Source of the DNA: Pseudorhodoferax sp. Leaf265
GTDB taxonomy: Bacteria; Pseudomonadota; Gammaproteobacteria; Burkholderiales; Burkholderiaceae_C
Direction: 5' to 3'
Length of the DNA stretch: 64,000 nt
Assembly: GCF_001422365.1 (NCBI RefSeq)
Contig: NZ_LMMT01000009.1
Coordinates: 1-64,000 of the forward strand
The notes below the pieces were generated by a model. It did not search any database and was not told the origin of the DNA. It worked only from the letters and a program-made list of their open reading frames with translations. Made by a program: the position numbers and the translations under genes. Positions 41,182 to 50,744 of the stretch are shown here, piece after piece. Positions within the stretch are counted from its first letter, which is position 1, and the number at the start of each line of letters is the position of its first letter.

Positions 41182-42500
41182 GCACTGCACGCCATTCGCT
41201 CCAACGCCGGCTGCTGGCCACGGTCATGACCATCATCGTGCTGGCCGCCGCCGTGCTGGCCGGCACGGCCTGGCGCAGCGCGCTGCGCCAGGCCGACGAG
41301 ATGTTCGACTACCACCTGCAGCAGATGGCGCACGCGCTGCGCGGCGGCCTGCCGCTCGCGCCGCCCGCGCAGGACGTGGACGGCAGCGACGAATACCTGG
41401 TGCAGATCTGGGGTCCGGACGGCGTGCAGCTGTTCCGCTCCGTGCCCACGCCGCTGCCGCCACGCGCCGTGCTGGGATTCTCGGACGCGCGGCTCGATGG
41501 CGTGCACTACCGCGTCTACAGCGTGCAGAGCCCCTACCAGACCGTCCAGATCGCGCAGAACCTGGACGCGCGCCAGGCCCGCGCGCGTGCGCTGGCCCTG
41601 CGCGCCACGCTGCCCATGGCGCTGATCGCGCCGCTGCTCATGCTGCTGGCCTGGTGGGGCATCCGCCGTTCGCTGGCGCCACTGGCGCGCACGCGCGCCG
41701 AGGTCGCGGTGCGCGCGGCCGACGACCTTTCGCCACTGCAGGGCGCCGGCCTGCCCGACGAGGTGTTGCCGCTGGTGGACGAGATCAACGCGCTGTTCAG
41801 CCGGCTCGACCAGGCCTTCGCGGCGCAGCGCGCCTTCGTGGCCAATGCCGCGCACGAGCTGCGCTCGCCGCTGGCCGCGCTCAAGCTGCAGGCCCAGGCC
41901 GTGGAACGCGCCGCCGACGACAGTGCCCGCGCCACCGCGCTGGCGCGGCTGCAGCAGGGCATCGACCGCGCGATCCGGCTCATGCAGCAGTTGTTGCTGC
42001 TGGCGCGCCAGGAAGCCGCCGTGCAGGACGGCGCCCTGCTGCCGCCGCTGGCCCTGGCGCCGCTGGCGCGCCAGGCCGTGGCCGAGGCCCTGCCGCAGGC
42101 CCAGGCGCGCGGCATCGACCTGGGCCTGGAGACCGAGGGCGAAGAGACGGCACTGCCCGCCGTGCGCGGCGACGCCGACGCGCTGGCCATCCTGCTGCGC
42201 AACCTGCTGGACAACGCCATCAAGTACACCCCCGAAGGCGGCCGCATCGACCTGGTGCTGGGCCCGCGCAGCGTGGCCGTGCACGACAGCGGCCCGGGCA
42301 TCGCGCCGGCCGAGCGCGCCCGCGTGTTCGAGCGCTTCTACCGCAGCCCCGATGCGGCGGCCGGCGGCAGCGGCCTGGGCCTGACCATCGCCCAGGCCAT
42401 CGCCGAGCGCCACGGTGCGACACTGCAGTTGGACTCCTCCCCGCGCCTGGGCGGCCTGGCCGCCACGCTGCGCTTCGCGCCCGACCCCACCCCCGCATGA
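41178..42500 (+). CDS. Sensor histidine kinase (QseC-like)
   Basis: A 440-aa membrane kinase. TM1 (about 12-32, LLATVMTIIVLAAAVLAGTAW) and TM2 (about 140-160, LPMALIAPLLMLLAWWGI) flank a periplasmic region of about 105 residues (EYLVQIWGPDGVQLFRS). Then a HAMP-like stretch, H-box AFVANAAHELRSPLAALKLQAQ (His about 226), N-box LLRNLLDNAIKYTPEGG, G1 VHDSGPGIAPAER, F-box VFERFYRSP and G2 GGSGLGLTIAQAI are intact. The ATG overlaps the regulator's stop (ATGA), and its own stop overlaps the CoA-transferase start likewise, an unusual coupling of a signalling pair to an enzyme gene. Confidence 0.93.
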   Translation: MSTARHSLQRRLLATVMTIIVLAAAVLAGTAWRSALRQADEMFDYHLQQMAHALRGGLPLAPPAQDVDGSDEYLVQIWGPDGVQLFRSVPTPLPPRAVLGFSDARLDGVHYRVYSVQSPYQTVQIAQNLDARQARARALALRATLPMALIAPLLMLLAWWGIRRSLAPLARTRAEVAVRAADDLSPLQGAGLPDEVLPLVDEINALFSRLDQAFAAQRAFVANAAHELRSPLAALKLQAQAVERAADDSARATALARLQQGIDRAIRLMQQLLLLARQEAAVQDGALLPPLALAPLARQAVAEALPQAQARGIDLGLETEGEETALPAVRGDADALAILLRNLLDNAIKYTPEGGRIDLVLGPRSVAVHDSGPGIAPAERARVFERFYRSPDAAAGGSGLGLTIAQAIAERHGATLQLDSSPRLGGLAATLRFAPDPTPA

Positions 42501-43696
42501 CCGATACCGATACCGCTGCCGCGCCCCTGCCCTACGCCAACATCCGCATCGTCGAGTTCACCCACATGGTCATGGGGCCGACCTGCGGCATGCTGCTGGG
42601 CGACCTGGGCGCCGAGGTCATCAAGGTCGAGCCGCTGGAGGGCGACAACACGCGCCGGCTGCTCGGCGCGGGCGCGGGCTTCTTTCCGGCCTTCAACCGC
42701 AACAAGAAGAGCATCGCGCTGGACTTGAAGCAGCCCGAGGGCCGCGCAGCTGCGCTGCGCCTGGTGGCCACGGCCGACATCGTGAGCGAGAACTTCAAGC
42801 CCGGCACCATGGCCAAGCTCGGACTGGACTACGCCAGCGTGAAGAAGCTGAACCCCGGCGTGGTCTACGTGAGCCACAAGGGCTTCCTGCCCGGCCCCTA
42901 CGAGAAGCGCACGGCGCTGGACGAGGTGGTGCAGATGATGGGTGGCCTGGCCTACATGACCGGCCGCAGCGGCGACCCGCTGCGCGCGGGCAGCAGCGTC
43001 AACGACATCATGGGCGGCATGTTCGGCGCCATCGGCGCCATGGCCGCGCTGCGCCAGCGTGAGCAGACCGGCCAGGGCTGCGAGGTGCAGTCCGCGCTGT
43101 TCGAGAACAACGTGTTCCTGGTCATGCAGCACATGATGCAGTTCGCTGCCACCGGCCGCGCGGCCGACCCCATGCCCAGCCGCATCTCGGCCTGGGCCGT
43201 GTACGACGTGTTCACGGTCAAGGACGGCGCGCAGATCTTCCTGGCCGCGGTCAGCGACAAGCAGTGGGCGGTGTTCTGCCAGGCCTTCGGCCTGTCCGAG
43301 CTGCTGGCCGATCCGCGCCTGGCGAGCAACAACGACCGCGTGCTGGCGCGCGACTGGCTGATGCCCATCCTGCGCACGCACCTGGCCGGGTACAGCGCCG
43401 CCGAACTGGCGGCCGTGTTCGAGGCCCACGAGTTGCCGTTCGCACCGATCGTGAAGCCGCAGGAGCTGTTCGACGATCCGCACCTCAACGCCAGCGGTGG
43501 CTTCGGCGAACTGCGCATGAACGACGGCCAGATGGCCAAGGTGCCGCTGCTGCCGCTCACGCTGGACGGGCAGCGGCCCGGCATCCGGCTGCAGCCGCCG
43601 GCCACCGGCGAGCACGGCGAGGCGCTGCTGCGCGAATTGGGCTACGGCGCAGCCGAGATCGCGGACCTGCGCGCGCGCCGCATCACGGCAGGTTGA
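42497..43696 (+). CDS. CaiB/BaiF-family CoA-transferase
   Basis: A 399-aa class III CoA-transferase. The opening ANIRIVEFTHMVMGPTCGMLLGDLGAEVIKVEPLEGDNTR and FFPAFNRNKKSIALDLK are diagnostic; the candidate catalytic Asp lies in AGSSVNDIMGGMFGAIG (about 168). It is diverged from the CoA-transferase at 17666-18802, so the two serve different acids. Its ATG overlaps the kinase stop by 4 nt, placing it third in an apparent regulator-kinase-enzyme operon. Its 3' end overlaps by 14 nt the end of the converging sensory operon. Confidence 0.9.
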   Translation: MTDTDTAAAPLPYANIRIVEFTHMVMGPTCGMLLGDLGAEVIKVEPLEGDNTRRLLGAGAGFFPAFNRNKKSIALDLKQPEGRAAALRLVATADIVSENFKPGTMAKLGLDYASVKKLNPGVVYVSHKGFLPGPYEKRTALDEVVQMMGGLAYMTGRSGDPLRAGSSVNDIMGGMFGAIGAMAALRQREQTGQGCEVQSALFENNVFLVMQHMMQFAATGRAADPMPSRISAWAVYDVFTVKDGAQIFLAAVSDKQWAVFCQAFGLSELLADPRLASNNDRVLARDWLMPILRTHLAGYSAAELAAVFEAHELPFAPIVKPQELFDDPHLNASGGFGELRMNDGQMAKVPLLPLTLDGQRPGIRLQPPATGEHGEALLRELGYGAAEIADLRARRITAG

Positions 43697-44792
43697 CGAA
43701 CGCGCCCTGGCGCACCACGACGAAGTGCAGCGGCCGCTTGCTGTCGCCGAAGCGGTCGATGGCGATGGCGTGCTGCAGGCCCTGGTAAGGGCCGTGGCGC
43801 AGCACGGCGTCCTTGGGCGATTCGCCCTTCTCGGCGCGTGCCATGGCCTCGGCCAGCACGGTCACGGCGTCGTAGGCGCCGAGCGCACCGAAACCGGGCG
43901 CGCGGCCGTGGCGCGCCTGGTAGTCGCGGTGGAACGCCTGGTAGCGCGCCGAGCGGTCGGACGGATCGTAGGGCTGGGCCGTCAGCAGGCCCTCGACCGC
44001 CTGGCCGCCCAGCTCGGTCAGCGACTCGGTGGCAGCCCACTCGGCCGCGGCCATCGGCAGGCTGGAGCCCTGCAGGCGCACTTGCTGCGCCAGCCGCGCG
44101 GCGTCCGCGCCGCGGCCGATGAACAGCAGCGCATCGGCGGGGCGCCGCAGCAGGCTGCCGACCACGGCGGCGTACGAGAGCTCCGGGCCGGAAACGAAGC
44201 CGGTCTCGCCCACCACCTGGCCGCCGCGGGCTTGCAGGCTGGTCCGCAAGGCACCCAGCCAGGGGCTGGAGTAGGCCAGGTTGGTCTCGTCGAAGGCCAC
44301 GGCCACGCGCCGCTGGCCACGGCCGACCAGCACCTCGGCATAGGCGGCGGCCGAATCGGACAGCGCGCTGTTGAGCCGGACGAAGTGGTCGTCGCGCCCA
44401 CCGAGTTCGGGCGCGTTGGCCGTGGGACTCACCAGCAGTGTGCCGGCCGCGTCGGCCTGCGCCAGCACGGCCAGCGCCTGGGTGCTCGTGAACGGGCCGA
44501 CCATGGCCTCGGCCCGGACCGCGCGCAGCGCCTCGGCCATGGCCTGCGACTGCGCCTTCTCGTACGGAAGCTCGCGCACTACGAGCTCCAGCATGCGCCC
44601 GCGCAGGCCGCCGGCGCGGTTGATGGCCTCGACGGCCAGCTGCGCGCCATTGCGCCCGTCCTCGCTGACGTTGAAGCCCTGGGCCGCCACGCCGCCGAGA
44701 AAGCCGATGCGGACCGGTGGCTGGGGGCCGCAGCCCGCCAGGGCCGCACAGGCCAGCGCCAGGGCGGCGCCCGCCCGGCGCAATGGGTTCAT
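43683..44792 (-). CDS. Lipoprotein type I periplasmic binding protein (SBP1 of sensory operon)
   Basis: A 369-aa LivK-type (Peripla_BP_6) binding protein and the last gene of the sensory operon. A lipoprotein signal ends in CAALAGC, so it should be anchored to a membrane facing the periplasm. Family text: PPVRIGFLGGVAAQGFNVSEDGRNGAQLAVEAINRAGGLRG, AMVGPFTSTQALAVLAQADAAGT, DRSARYQAFHRDYQARHG and, at the end, HAIAIDRFGDSKRPLHFVVVRQG. No permease or ATPase accompanies it. ATGs at 44792 and 44804 are both possible. A 107-nt gap after the first kinase gene separates it from the rest, one of only two such gaps in the operon. Ligand unknown. Confidence 0.88.
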   Translation of the reverse strand: MNPLRRAGAALALACAALAGCGPQPPVRIGFLGGVAAQGFNVSEDGRNGAQLAVEAINRAGGLRGRMLELVVRELPYEKAQSQAMAEALRAVRAEAMVGPFTSTQALAVLAQADAAGTLLVSPTANAPELGGRDDHFVRLNSALSDSAAAYAEVLVGRGQRRVAVAFDETNLAYSSPWLGALRTSLQARGGQVVGETGFVSGPELSYAAVVGSLLRRPADALLFIGRGADAARLAQQVRLQGSSLPMAAAEWAATESLTELGGQAVEGLLTAQPYDPSDRSARYQAFHRDYQARHGRAPGFGALGAYDAVTVLAEAMARAEKGESPKDAVLRHGPYQGLQHAIAIDRFGDSKRPLHFVVVRQGAFVNLP

Positions 44793-44911
44793 GCCGGTTG
44801 CCATGGCGTGGGAGTGTCGTCGCAAGCGCCGTCCGGCAGGCGCCAGGCGCAGCGCCCTGTTCGACGGGGCGAGCGCCTCGCTGCGCAGCGCCGTCCCCTG
44901 GCCCGGCGTCC

Positions 44912-47284
44912 TCATGCGGCAGCACCCGCATGGCCGCCGCCCGGCCGCGGTTCCGGCATGTCTGCGCGCGGCGCCACCTCGGGCAGGCGCAGCTCGAAAC
45001 AGGCGCCGAGGCCCTCGGTGCTCCGCACCGTGAGCGTGCCGCCCAGCAGCTCGACCACGGCGTTCTGGCTGATGTGCAGGCCCAGGCCGGTGCCACCGCG
45101 TCCCATGCGGGTGGTCATGAAGGGCTCGAAGATGCGGCCGATGTGCTCGGCCGCGATGCCGCGCCCGTCGTCGGCCACGCGCAGCCAGATCCGCCCGTCC
45201 TGGCCGCGTCCCGCCGTGATGCGCACCGTGCCGTGCGCGCGGCCTTCGAAGCCGTGCAGGACGGCGTTGTGGATCAGGTTGCCCAGCACCTGGCCCAGCG
45301 CGCCGGGATAGCTGTCCAGCCGCAGCCCGCTGGCCGCAACGTCGGTCTCGATCTGCCAGGCCTGGCCCGCGAAACTGGGCTTGAGGGTCACCACCATCTC
45401 GTGCACCACCTCGCCGAGCTCGAAGCTGCGCCGTTGCGCGCTGGTCTGGTCGACCGCCACCTGCTTGAAGCTGTGCACGAGTTCGGCCGCGCGGCGCAGG
45501 TTGCGTTCGGCCAGGTCCGTGCCCTGCGCCAGGCCGTCCACCAGTTGCTGCAGGTCGCCGCGGCGCACGCCGGACTGCGTCGCGGCCTGGAAGCTGCGCA
45601 CGGCATCGGCCATGGCGTCGACCGCCGCCAGGCCGTGGCCCAGCGGTGCGTTGAGTTCGGACGCCACGCCGGCCACCAGGCCGCCGAGCGCGGCCATCTT
45701 GTCGGCGCGCACGAGTTCGCCCTGGGCCATGCGCAACTGCTGCACCGTCTGCGACAGCTCGGCGTTGGCCTGCGCCAGGTCCGCCGTGCGGCGCTGCACG
45801 CGTTCTTCGAGCTGCTGGTTGAGCTCGCGCAGCTCCTGCTCGGCGCGCCGCAGCGGCCCCACGTCCACCGAAGCCCAGATGCTGCGCAGGCCACTGGGCA
45901 GCTGCGCCAGCTTCGCATGCAGATGCACCTGCGTGGTCGTGCCGTCGCTGCGCCGCAGCCAGGCTTCGCCGATGCTCTCGCCCCGCTCCGCACTGCGGCG
46001 CAGCGCAGCCTCGTCCTTGTGGTCGACCAACAGACCGAGCTCCGCGCCGGTGCGTCCGAGCACGTCCTCCCGCCGGAAACCGAACTCCTCGCACCAGGCC
46101 TGGTTGACATCGAGGATGCGGAAGTCGTCGGCCACATCGGTCACCCCCATCGGCACCGGCGAGGCATGGAAGATCGCCTGCGACTTGCGCTCGCGGGCGT
46201 GCACGGCGGCGGTCAGCGAACCCAGTTCATCGGCCAGCCGGTTGAACTCGGCCACGGAGCTGCGCGGCCAGGGCAGCGCGGCGTCGTCGCCGCTGGCGCT
46301 GCGGTCGGCCCGCGCGATGATGCGGTCCAATGGCCGCGCAATGCGGCGCGCCCACAGAGGCGCGACCAGCAGCGCCACGGCCAGCGCACCGGCCGCGCCC
46401 ACGGAGGCCGACAGCACGGTGTCGCGCACCTCGGGGTTGGCCCAGCCCGAAGGCACCCGGCCGATGAAAAACCAGCCGAGTGCCGGCGAGTACGACACCG
46501 TGGCATGGAACCAGGTGCCCTCCAGGCGCATGCGCTCGGCTGGCGCCTGCCCCTGCAGCAGGGCCTGCATCAGCGGCAGGTCGTAGATGTTCAGCCTGCC
46601 GATGTCCGCGCCGCCGCGGCTGTCGGCGACCAGCACACCGGCGCGGTCCACCACCCAGATCGTGGACGAACGCGCCTCGGCCACGACCCGGATGGCATCG
46701 AGCAGCGCGGCCAGCGGCAACTCGGCGACCAGCACGTCGCCGTGCGCATCGCGCTGGGCCACCGCCGCCGAGGGTTCGCCATTGAGCAAGGAGGGGTAGA
46801 GCACGCTCCAGGACGCGTCCACCGGCCCGTTCAATGCCTGCAGCAACGGGTTGCCGGACATGTCGTTGCCCAGCAGGTCCTCGCGCTGTGGCCGCAGCGG
46901 CGGCGGCAAGCCCACGGCCGTGATGCGGCCCTGGGCCGAGACGCGGTAGAGCGCGCGCAGCACGCCGCTGTCGCCACTGGAGCCGATGCTGCCGTCCAGC
47001 ACGGCGTTGGCATCCGCCTGCGGCGCTGCGTCGATCACCTGTTCCAGCAGCGTCAGCCTGCCGCGGTGGCGCTGCAGCAGCGATTCCAGGCGCTTGCGCA
47101 TGGCTTCGACCGCGTGGGCCTGGGCAAGCCGGGTTTCGGCCTCGATGCCCGGTATGCGGTAAGCCAGCAATGCCACCGCGACGAGAGCGAAGCTCAGCAG
47201 CGTGGCGGTCACCAGCATCGCAGCCAGGTGGCTGCGCAGGCGCAGGATGGGGCGGCGCCACGGTCCGGGCATGCGGCTTGTCAT
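44912..47284 (-). CDS. Sensor histidine kinase 1 of sensory operon (phospho-His replaced by Ser)
   Basis: A 790-aa membrane protein built like its three paralogs: TM1 (about 20-42), a periplasmic Cache-like sensor (IWVVDRAGVLVADSRGGADIG at about 215), TM2 (about 302-325), a PAS domain (VADDFRILDVNQAWCEEFGF at about 390), a coiled coil (LNQQLEERVQRRTADLAQANAEL), and kinase modules. The ATPase part is complete: NLIHNAVLHGFEG, DDGRGIAAEH, IFEPFMTTRMG, GGTGLGLHIS. The H-box, however, reads LVAGVASELNAPLG: Ser (codon 45659-45661, about residue 542) stands where the paralogs have the His of VAHELNTPLG. Self-phosphorylation there is therefore not expected. Its ATG overlaps the SBP2 stop by 4 nt. Confidence 0.9.
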   Translation of the reverse strand: MTSRMPGPWRRPILRLRSHLAAMLVTATLLSFALVAVALLAYRIPGIEAETRLAQAHAVEAMRKRLESLLQRHRGRLTLLEQVIDAAPQADANAVLDGSIGSSGDSGVLRALYRVSAQGRITAVGLPPPLRPQREDLLGNDMSGNPLLQALNGPVDASWSVLYPSLLNGEPSAAVAQRDAHGDVLVAELPLAALLDAIRVVAEARSSTIWVVDRAGVLVADSRGGADIGRLNIYDLPLMQALLQGQAPAERMRLEGTWFHATVSYSPALGWFFIGRVPSGWANPEVRDTVLSASVGAAGALAVALLVAPLWARRIARPLDRIIARADRSASGDDAALPWPRSSVAEFNRLADELGSLTAAVHARERKSQAIFHASPVPMGVTDVADDFRILDVNQAWCEEFGFRREDVLGRTGAELGLLVDHKDEAALRRSAERGESIGEAWLRRSDGTTTQVHLHAKLAQLPSGLRSIWASVDVGPLRRAEQELRELNQQLEERVQRRTADLAQANAELSQTVQQLRMAQGELVRADKMAALGGLVAGVASELNAPLGHGLAAVDAMADAVRSFQAATQSGVRRGDLQQLVDGLAQGTDLAERNLRRAAELVHSFKQVAVDQTSAQRRSFELGEVVHEMVVTLKPSFAGQAWQIETDVAASGLRLDSYPGALGQVLGNLIHNAVLHGFEGRAHGTVRITAGRGQDGRIWLRVADDGRGIAAEHIGRIFEPFMTTRMGRGGTGLGLHISQNAVVELLGGTLTVRSTEGLGACFELRLPEVAPRADMPEPRPGGGHAGAAA

Positions 47285-48420
47285 GGTGTCGTCTCGAAGC
47301 GCCCGTTGCGCACGATGCGGTGGAAGGCCTGGCGGTTGGCATCGCCGTAGCGGTCGAAGACGATGCTCTGCTGCACCCCCTGGTAGGGGCCACAGCGCAG
47401 CATCGCGTCGCGCAGGGGTTCGTCGGGCGCGGCGCGCTGCAGCGCCTGCACCAGCACCGACACCGCGTCGTGCGCAGCGATGCTGCGGTAACTCGGCAGC
47501 GTGCCGAAGCGCTTGCCATAGGCTCGGTGGAAGGCGAGGTAGCGCTCCGAGGTGTCGCCCACATCGGAGGCCGAGGCGACCAGCATGCCTTCCACCGCGC
47601 GCCCGCCGACCTCGAACAGGGCCGGGGTGTCGGCCCAGTCGGGTGCCGCCATCGGCAGGCCCGCGCCGAGCTTGAGCGCCTGCTGGGCCAGGCGCGCGGC
47701 GTCCACACCACTGCAGGCGAACACCAGCCCGTCCGGCTGCGCCGCCAGCAGTTGGCGCACCAGCGCATGCGCCGTCGGCTGCGCGGACGCGCCGAACTCG
47801 GCATCGGCCACCACCTTCCCGCCGAGCCGGGCAAACGCGCCGCGCAGCAGCCCGCGCCAGGCGTCGCCGGCCCGGCTGCGCGTGTCGGTGGCCAGGGCCA
47901 GGCGGCGCAGGCCGCGCCCATGCAGCCACTGGGCATAGTCGACCGCGCTGTCCCGCGTGCTGCGGTTCAGCCGCAGCAGGTGGTCGTCGCGCCCGGTGAG
48001 CGCCATGTCGGTGGAAATGGGGCACAACAGCACCACCCGTGCCGCATCGAACAGCGGCACGATGCGGCCCGCCACGATGCTGGAGAAGGGCCCAATCACC
48101 AGGTCCACGCCCTCGGCCAGCAGGGCAGCGGCAGCCGCGTCGGCCTGCGCGGCGACGCCACGGGTGTCGCGCACCAGCATGTCCAGCCGGCGCCCCTGCA
48201 CGCCACCGGCCTGGTTGACCTGCTCGACGCCCAGCAGCACGCCGTTGGCGCCGTCCTCGTTCAACCTGCCGAAGCGCCCGCTCAGGTCGAGCAGCACGCC
48301 GACGCGCACCGCGCGCCGGGGGCCGCAGCCGGCCAGCAACCACGGCGCGGTCGCGGCCGCGGCGAGCCAGGCACGGCGGCTTGTGCCAGCCGGGGGGGCG
48401 GTGGGCCTGCGCTGGCTCAT
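47281..48420 (-). CDS. Lipoprotein type I periplasmic binding protein (SBP2 of sensory operon)
   Basis: A 379-aa LivK-type binding protein with a lipoprotein/Tat-like signal (TSRRAWLAAAATAPWLLAGC). Family blocks: AVRVGVLLDLSGRFGRLNEDGANGVLLGVEQVNQAGGVQG, LVIGPFSSIVAGRIVPLFDAARV, SERYLAFHRAYGKRFG and the shared ending QQSIVFDRYGDANRQAFHRIVRNGRFE. It overlaps kinase 2 upstream (ATGA) and kinase 1 downstream (ATGA), so it is tightly co-translated with both. It presumably presents a small ligand to the periplasmic domain of one of them, as LuxP does for LuxQ. Confidence 0.88.
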   Translation of the reverse strand: MSQRRPTAPPAGTSRRAWLAAAATAPWLLAGCGPRRAVRVGVLLDLSGRFGRLNEDGANGVLLGVEQVNQAGGVQGRRLDMLVRDTRGVAAQADAAAAALLAEGVDLVIGPFSSIVAGRIVPLFDAARVVLLCPISTDMALTGRDDHLLRLNRSTRDSAVDYAQWLHGRGLRRLALATDTRSRAGDAWRGLLRGAFARLGGKVVADAEFGASAQPTAHALVRQLLAAQPDGLVFACSGVDAARLAQQALKLGAGLPMAAPDWADTPALFEVGGRAVEGMLVASASDVGDTSERYLAFHRAYGKRFGTLPSYRSIAAHDAVSVLVQALQRAAPDEPLRDAMLRCGPYQGVQQSIVFDRYGDANRQAFHRIVRNGRFETTP

Positions 48421-50744
48421 GGGAGTTCCACCGCATCGGATCCTGTCGGGCGCGGCGCCTGGACAGGCAGCCGCATCGCGAAGCAGGCCCCCTGGCCCAG
48501 CACGCTGTCCACCGTGAGGGTGCCGCCCAGCAGGTTGACGATCGCGTTGTAGCTGATGTGCAGGCCCAGGCCCGTGCCACCGCGCCCCATCCTGGTCGTC
48601 ATGAAGGGGTCGAAGATGCGGTTCAGGTGCTCGGCCGCGATGCCGCGCCCGTTGTCGACCACGTGCAGCCAGATGCGCCGGTCGGACAGGGCCCCGGCCG
48701 TGATCCGCACCGTGCCGTGGCTGCGGCCGTCGAAACCGTGCAGCACCGCGTTCTGGATCAGGTTGCCCAGAGCCTGGCCCAGCGCACCGGGATAGCTGTC
48801 CATGCGCAGGCCGGTGGCGGGCACGTCGACCTCGATGCGCCAGGGCTGGCGAGCGAACGTGGGCTGCAGGCTCACCACCATCTCGTGCACCACCTCGGCG
48901 AGTTCGAAGCTGCGCCGCTGCGCGCCGGCCTGGTCCGCCGCAGCCTGCCTGAAGCTGTGCACGAGTTCTGCGGCACGGCGCAGGTTGCGCCTGGCGATGT
49001 CGGTGCCCTGCGCGATGCTGTCGACCAACTGGCGCAGGTCGTCGCGGCGCACCCCGGACTGGATCGCGGCCTGGAAGCTCCGCGTGGCATCGCCCATGGC
49101 GCTGACGGCCATCACGCCATTGCCCAGCGGCGTGTTGAGCTCGTGCGCCACACCCGCCACCAGGCTGCCGAGCGCAGCCATCTTCTCCGCCCGCACCAGC
49201 TCGCTGCGGGCCGAGCGCAGCTGCTCCACGGTCTGCGACAGCTCGGCGTTGGCGCGCGCCAGCGCCGTGGTGCGGCGTTGCACGCGTTCTTCGAGCTGCT
49301 GGTTCAGTGCGCGCAACTGCTGCGCCACACGCCGGATCGGCCCGGTGTCGATCAAGGCCCAGATCAGCCAGCGCTCGCCCGCCACTTCGAAGCGCTGGCC
49401 GAAGAACTGGGTCTGCATGCGCTCGCCGTTGGCACGCCGCACCGTGCCTTCGCTGACCGTGCGGCTGCCCTGGCTTTGCCGGCCCAGCGCGTCACGCTCC
49501 GCAGCGGTGAACAGCCGCAACTCGACGCCAGAGCGACCGATGGCATCCTCGCGGCGGAACTGCAGGGCCTGGCACCAGGCGTCGTTGACGTGCAGCACGC
49601 GGTAGCCCCGGTCGGCGTCGGTCACCACCATCGGCACGGGCGAGGCGTTGAAGATCGCCAGGAACTCCAGCTCGCGCTCGCGCATGGCGGCGGCCATGCG
49701 GACCAGGTGGTGCGAAAGACGGTTGATCTCGGCCACCGATCCCTGCGGCCAGACCGTGTGGGCGGACTCGCCGCGCAGCGCGCCGGCAGCGCGCGCGACG
49801 ATGTCCCGCAGCGGCCGGCCCAGGTAGCCGGCCCAGAACGGGGTCATCAGCAGCCCGATGCCCAGGGCGGCCAGGAAGGCCGCGCCCACCGCCAGCACCA
49901 AGCCGTGGATCTGCGGGTCCGCCAGCCCGGTGGGTGCATGGCCGACGAAGTACCAGCCCAGCGACGGCGAATGCGCGAACGCGACGCGCATCTGGCCGTC
50001 CGGGAACGCGAAGTTGCGCCCGCCGGCCTGGCCCTGGACCACCGCCTGCATGAGCGGGCTGTTGCGGATGTTGACCTTGCCGACCTCCCGGCCACCGCCT
50101 GTGGCGGCGATCACCTCGCCCGTCTGGTCGACGATCCAGATCGCCGACGCACCCGCGCCCGCGGCGGTCTCCACGGTGTCCAGCAGCATGCGCAAGGGCA
50201 CCTCGGCGACCAGCAGCTCACCGCCCTCCGTGCGCAATGCGAGGCCGGCCGTGAGCTGGCCGCTCAGCACCGAGAGGTGGCGGCCGCTCCAGGCCACGCC
50301 GGCGCGGTGGGCGAGCGCGCGGTACAGGCTGCTGGACGACAGATCGCTGCCCAGCAGGTCGGCGCGCCGCGGCCGCAGCGCGGGCGGCAGGCCAGCCGCC
50401 ACCACCCGCCCCTCCTGCGACAACCGGTAGGCCACGCTCAACACATCGCCCGCGCCCACACCCTGGTCCAGCAGCGCATCGGGAGGCAGCGTCATGCCCC
50501 CTTCCAGCAGCGCGGCCAGCGCCTGCAGCCTGGCCTGCCGGTTGCCCAGCAGCACCTCCATGCGTGCCGCCATCTCGCCCACCTCGTGCTGCAGCGCCTG
50601 CCGACCGGCGCTGTCGATGCGCGGGATGCGCCAGAGCAGCACGGCGCTGCCGGCCAGGACCAGCGTCAGCAGCATGCTCAGCATCAGCAGCACCGACAGA
50701 TGGCTGCGCAAGGACCAGACTCCCCAACGGCCGCGGACCAGCAT
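48417..50744 (-). CDS. Sensor histidine kinase 2 of sensory operon
   Basis: A 775-aa kinase: TM1 (about 15-40, LSVLLMLSMLLTLVLAGSAVLLW), periplasmic sensor (SAIWIVDQTGEVIAATGGGREVG), TM2 (about 285-310), PAS (ADRGYRVLHVNDAWCQALQF), coiled coil, then H-box SLVAGVAHELNTPLGNGVMA with an intact His, N-box NLIQNAVLHGFDG, DNGRGIAAEH, IFDPFMTTRMG and GGTGLGLHISYNA. It should autophosphorylate. The start ATG shares one base with the SBP3 stop (TGATG), and its stop overlaps the SBP2 start by 4 nt. The SBP3-kinase 2 junction suggests that these two form a functional pair. Confidence 0.92.
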   Translation of the reverse strand: MLVRGRWGVWSLRSHLSVLLMLSMLLTLVLAGSAVLLWRIPRIDSAGRQALQHEVGEMAARMEVLLGNRQARLQALAALLEGGMTLPPDALLDQGVGAGDVLSVAYRLSQEGRVVAAGLPPALRPRRADLLGSDLSSSSLYRALAHRAGVAWSGRHLSVLSGQLTAGLALRTEGGELLVAEVPLRMLLDTVETAAGAGASAIWIVDQTGEVIAATGGGREVGKVNIRNSPLMQAVVQGQAGGRNFAFPDGQMRVAFAHSPSLGWYFVGHAPTGLADPQIHGLVLAVGAAFLAALGIGLLMTPFWAGYLGRPLRDIVARAAGALRGESAHTVWPQGSVAEINRLSHHLVRMAAAMRERELEFLAIFNASPVPMVVTDADRGYRVLHVNDAWCQALQFRREDAIGRSGVELRLFTAAERDALGRQSQGSRTVSEGTVRRANGERMQTQFFGQRFEVAGERWLIWALIDTGPIRRVAQQLRALNQQLEERVQRRTTALARANAELSQTVEQLRSARSELVRAEKMAALGSLVAGVAHELNTPLGNGVMAVSAMGDATRSFQAAIQSGVRRDDLRQLVDSIAQGTDIARRNLRRAAELVHSFRQAAADQAGAQRRSFELAEVVHEMVVSLQPTFARQPWRIEVDVPATGLRMDSYPGALGQALGNLIQNAVLHGFDGRSHGTVRITAGALSDRRIWLHVVDNGRGIAAEHLNRIFDPFMTTRMGRGGTGLGLHISYNAIVNLLGGTLTVDSVLGQGACFAMRLPVQAPRPTGSDAVELP

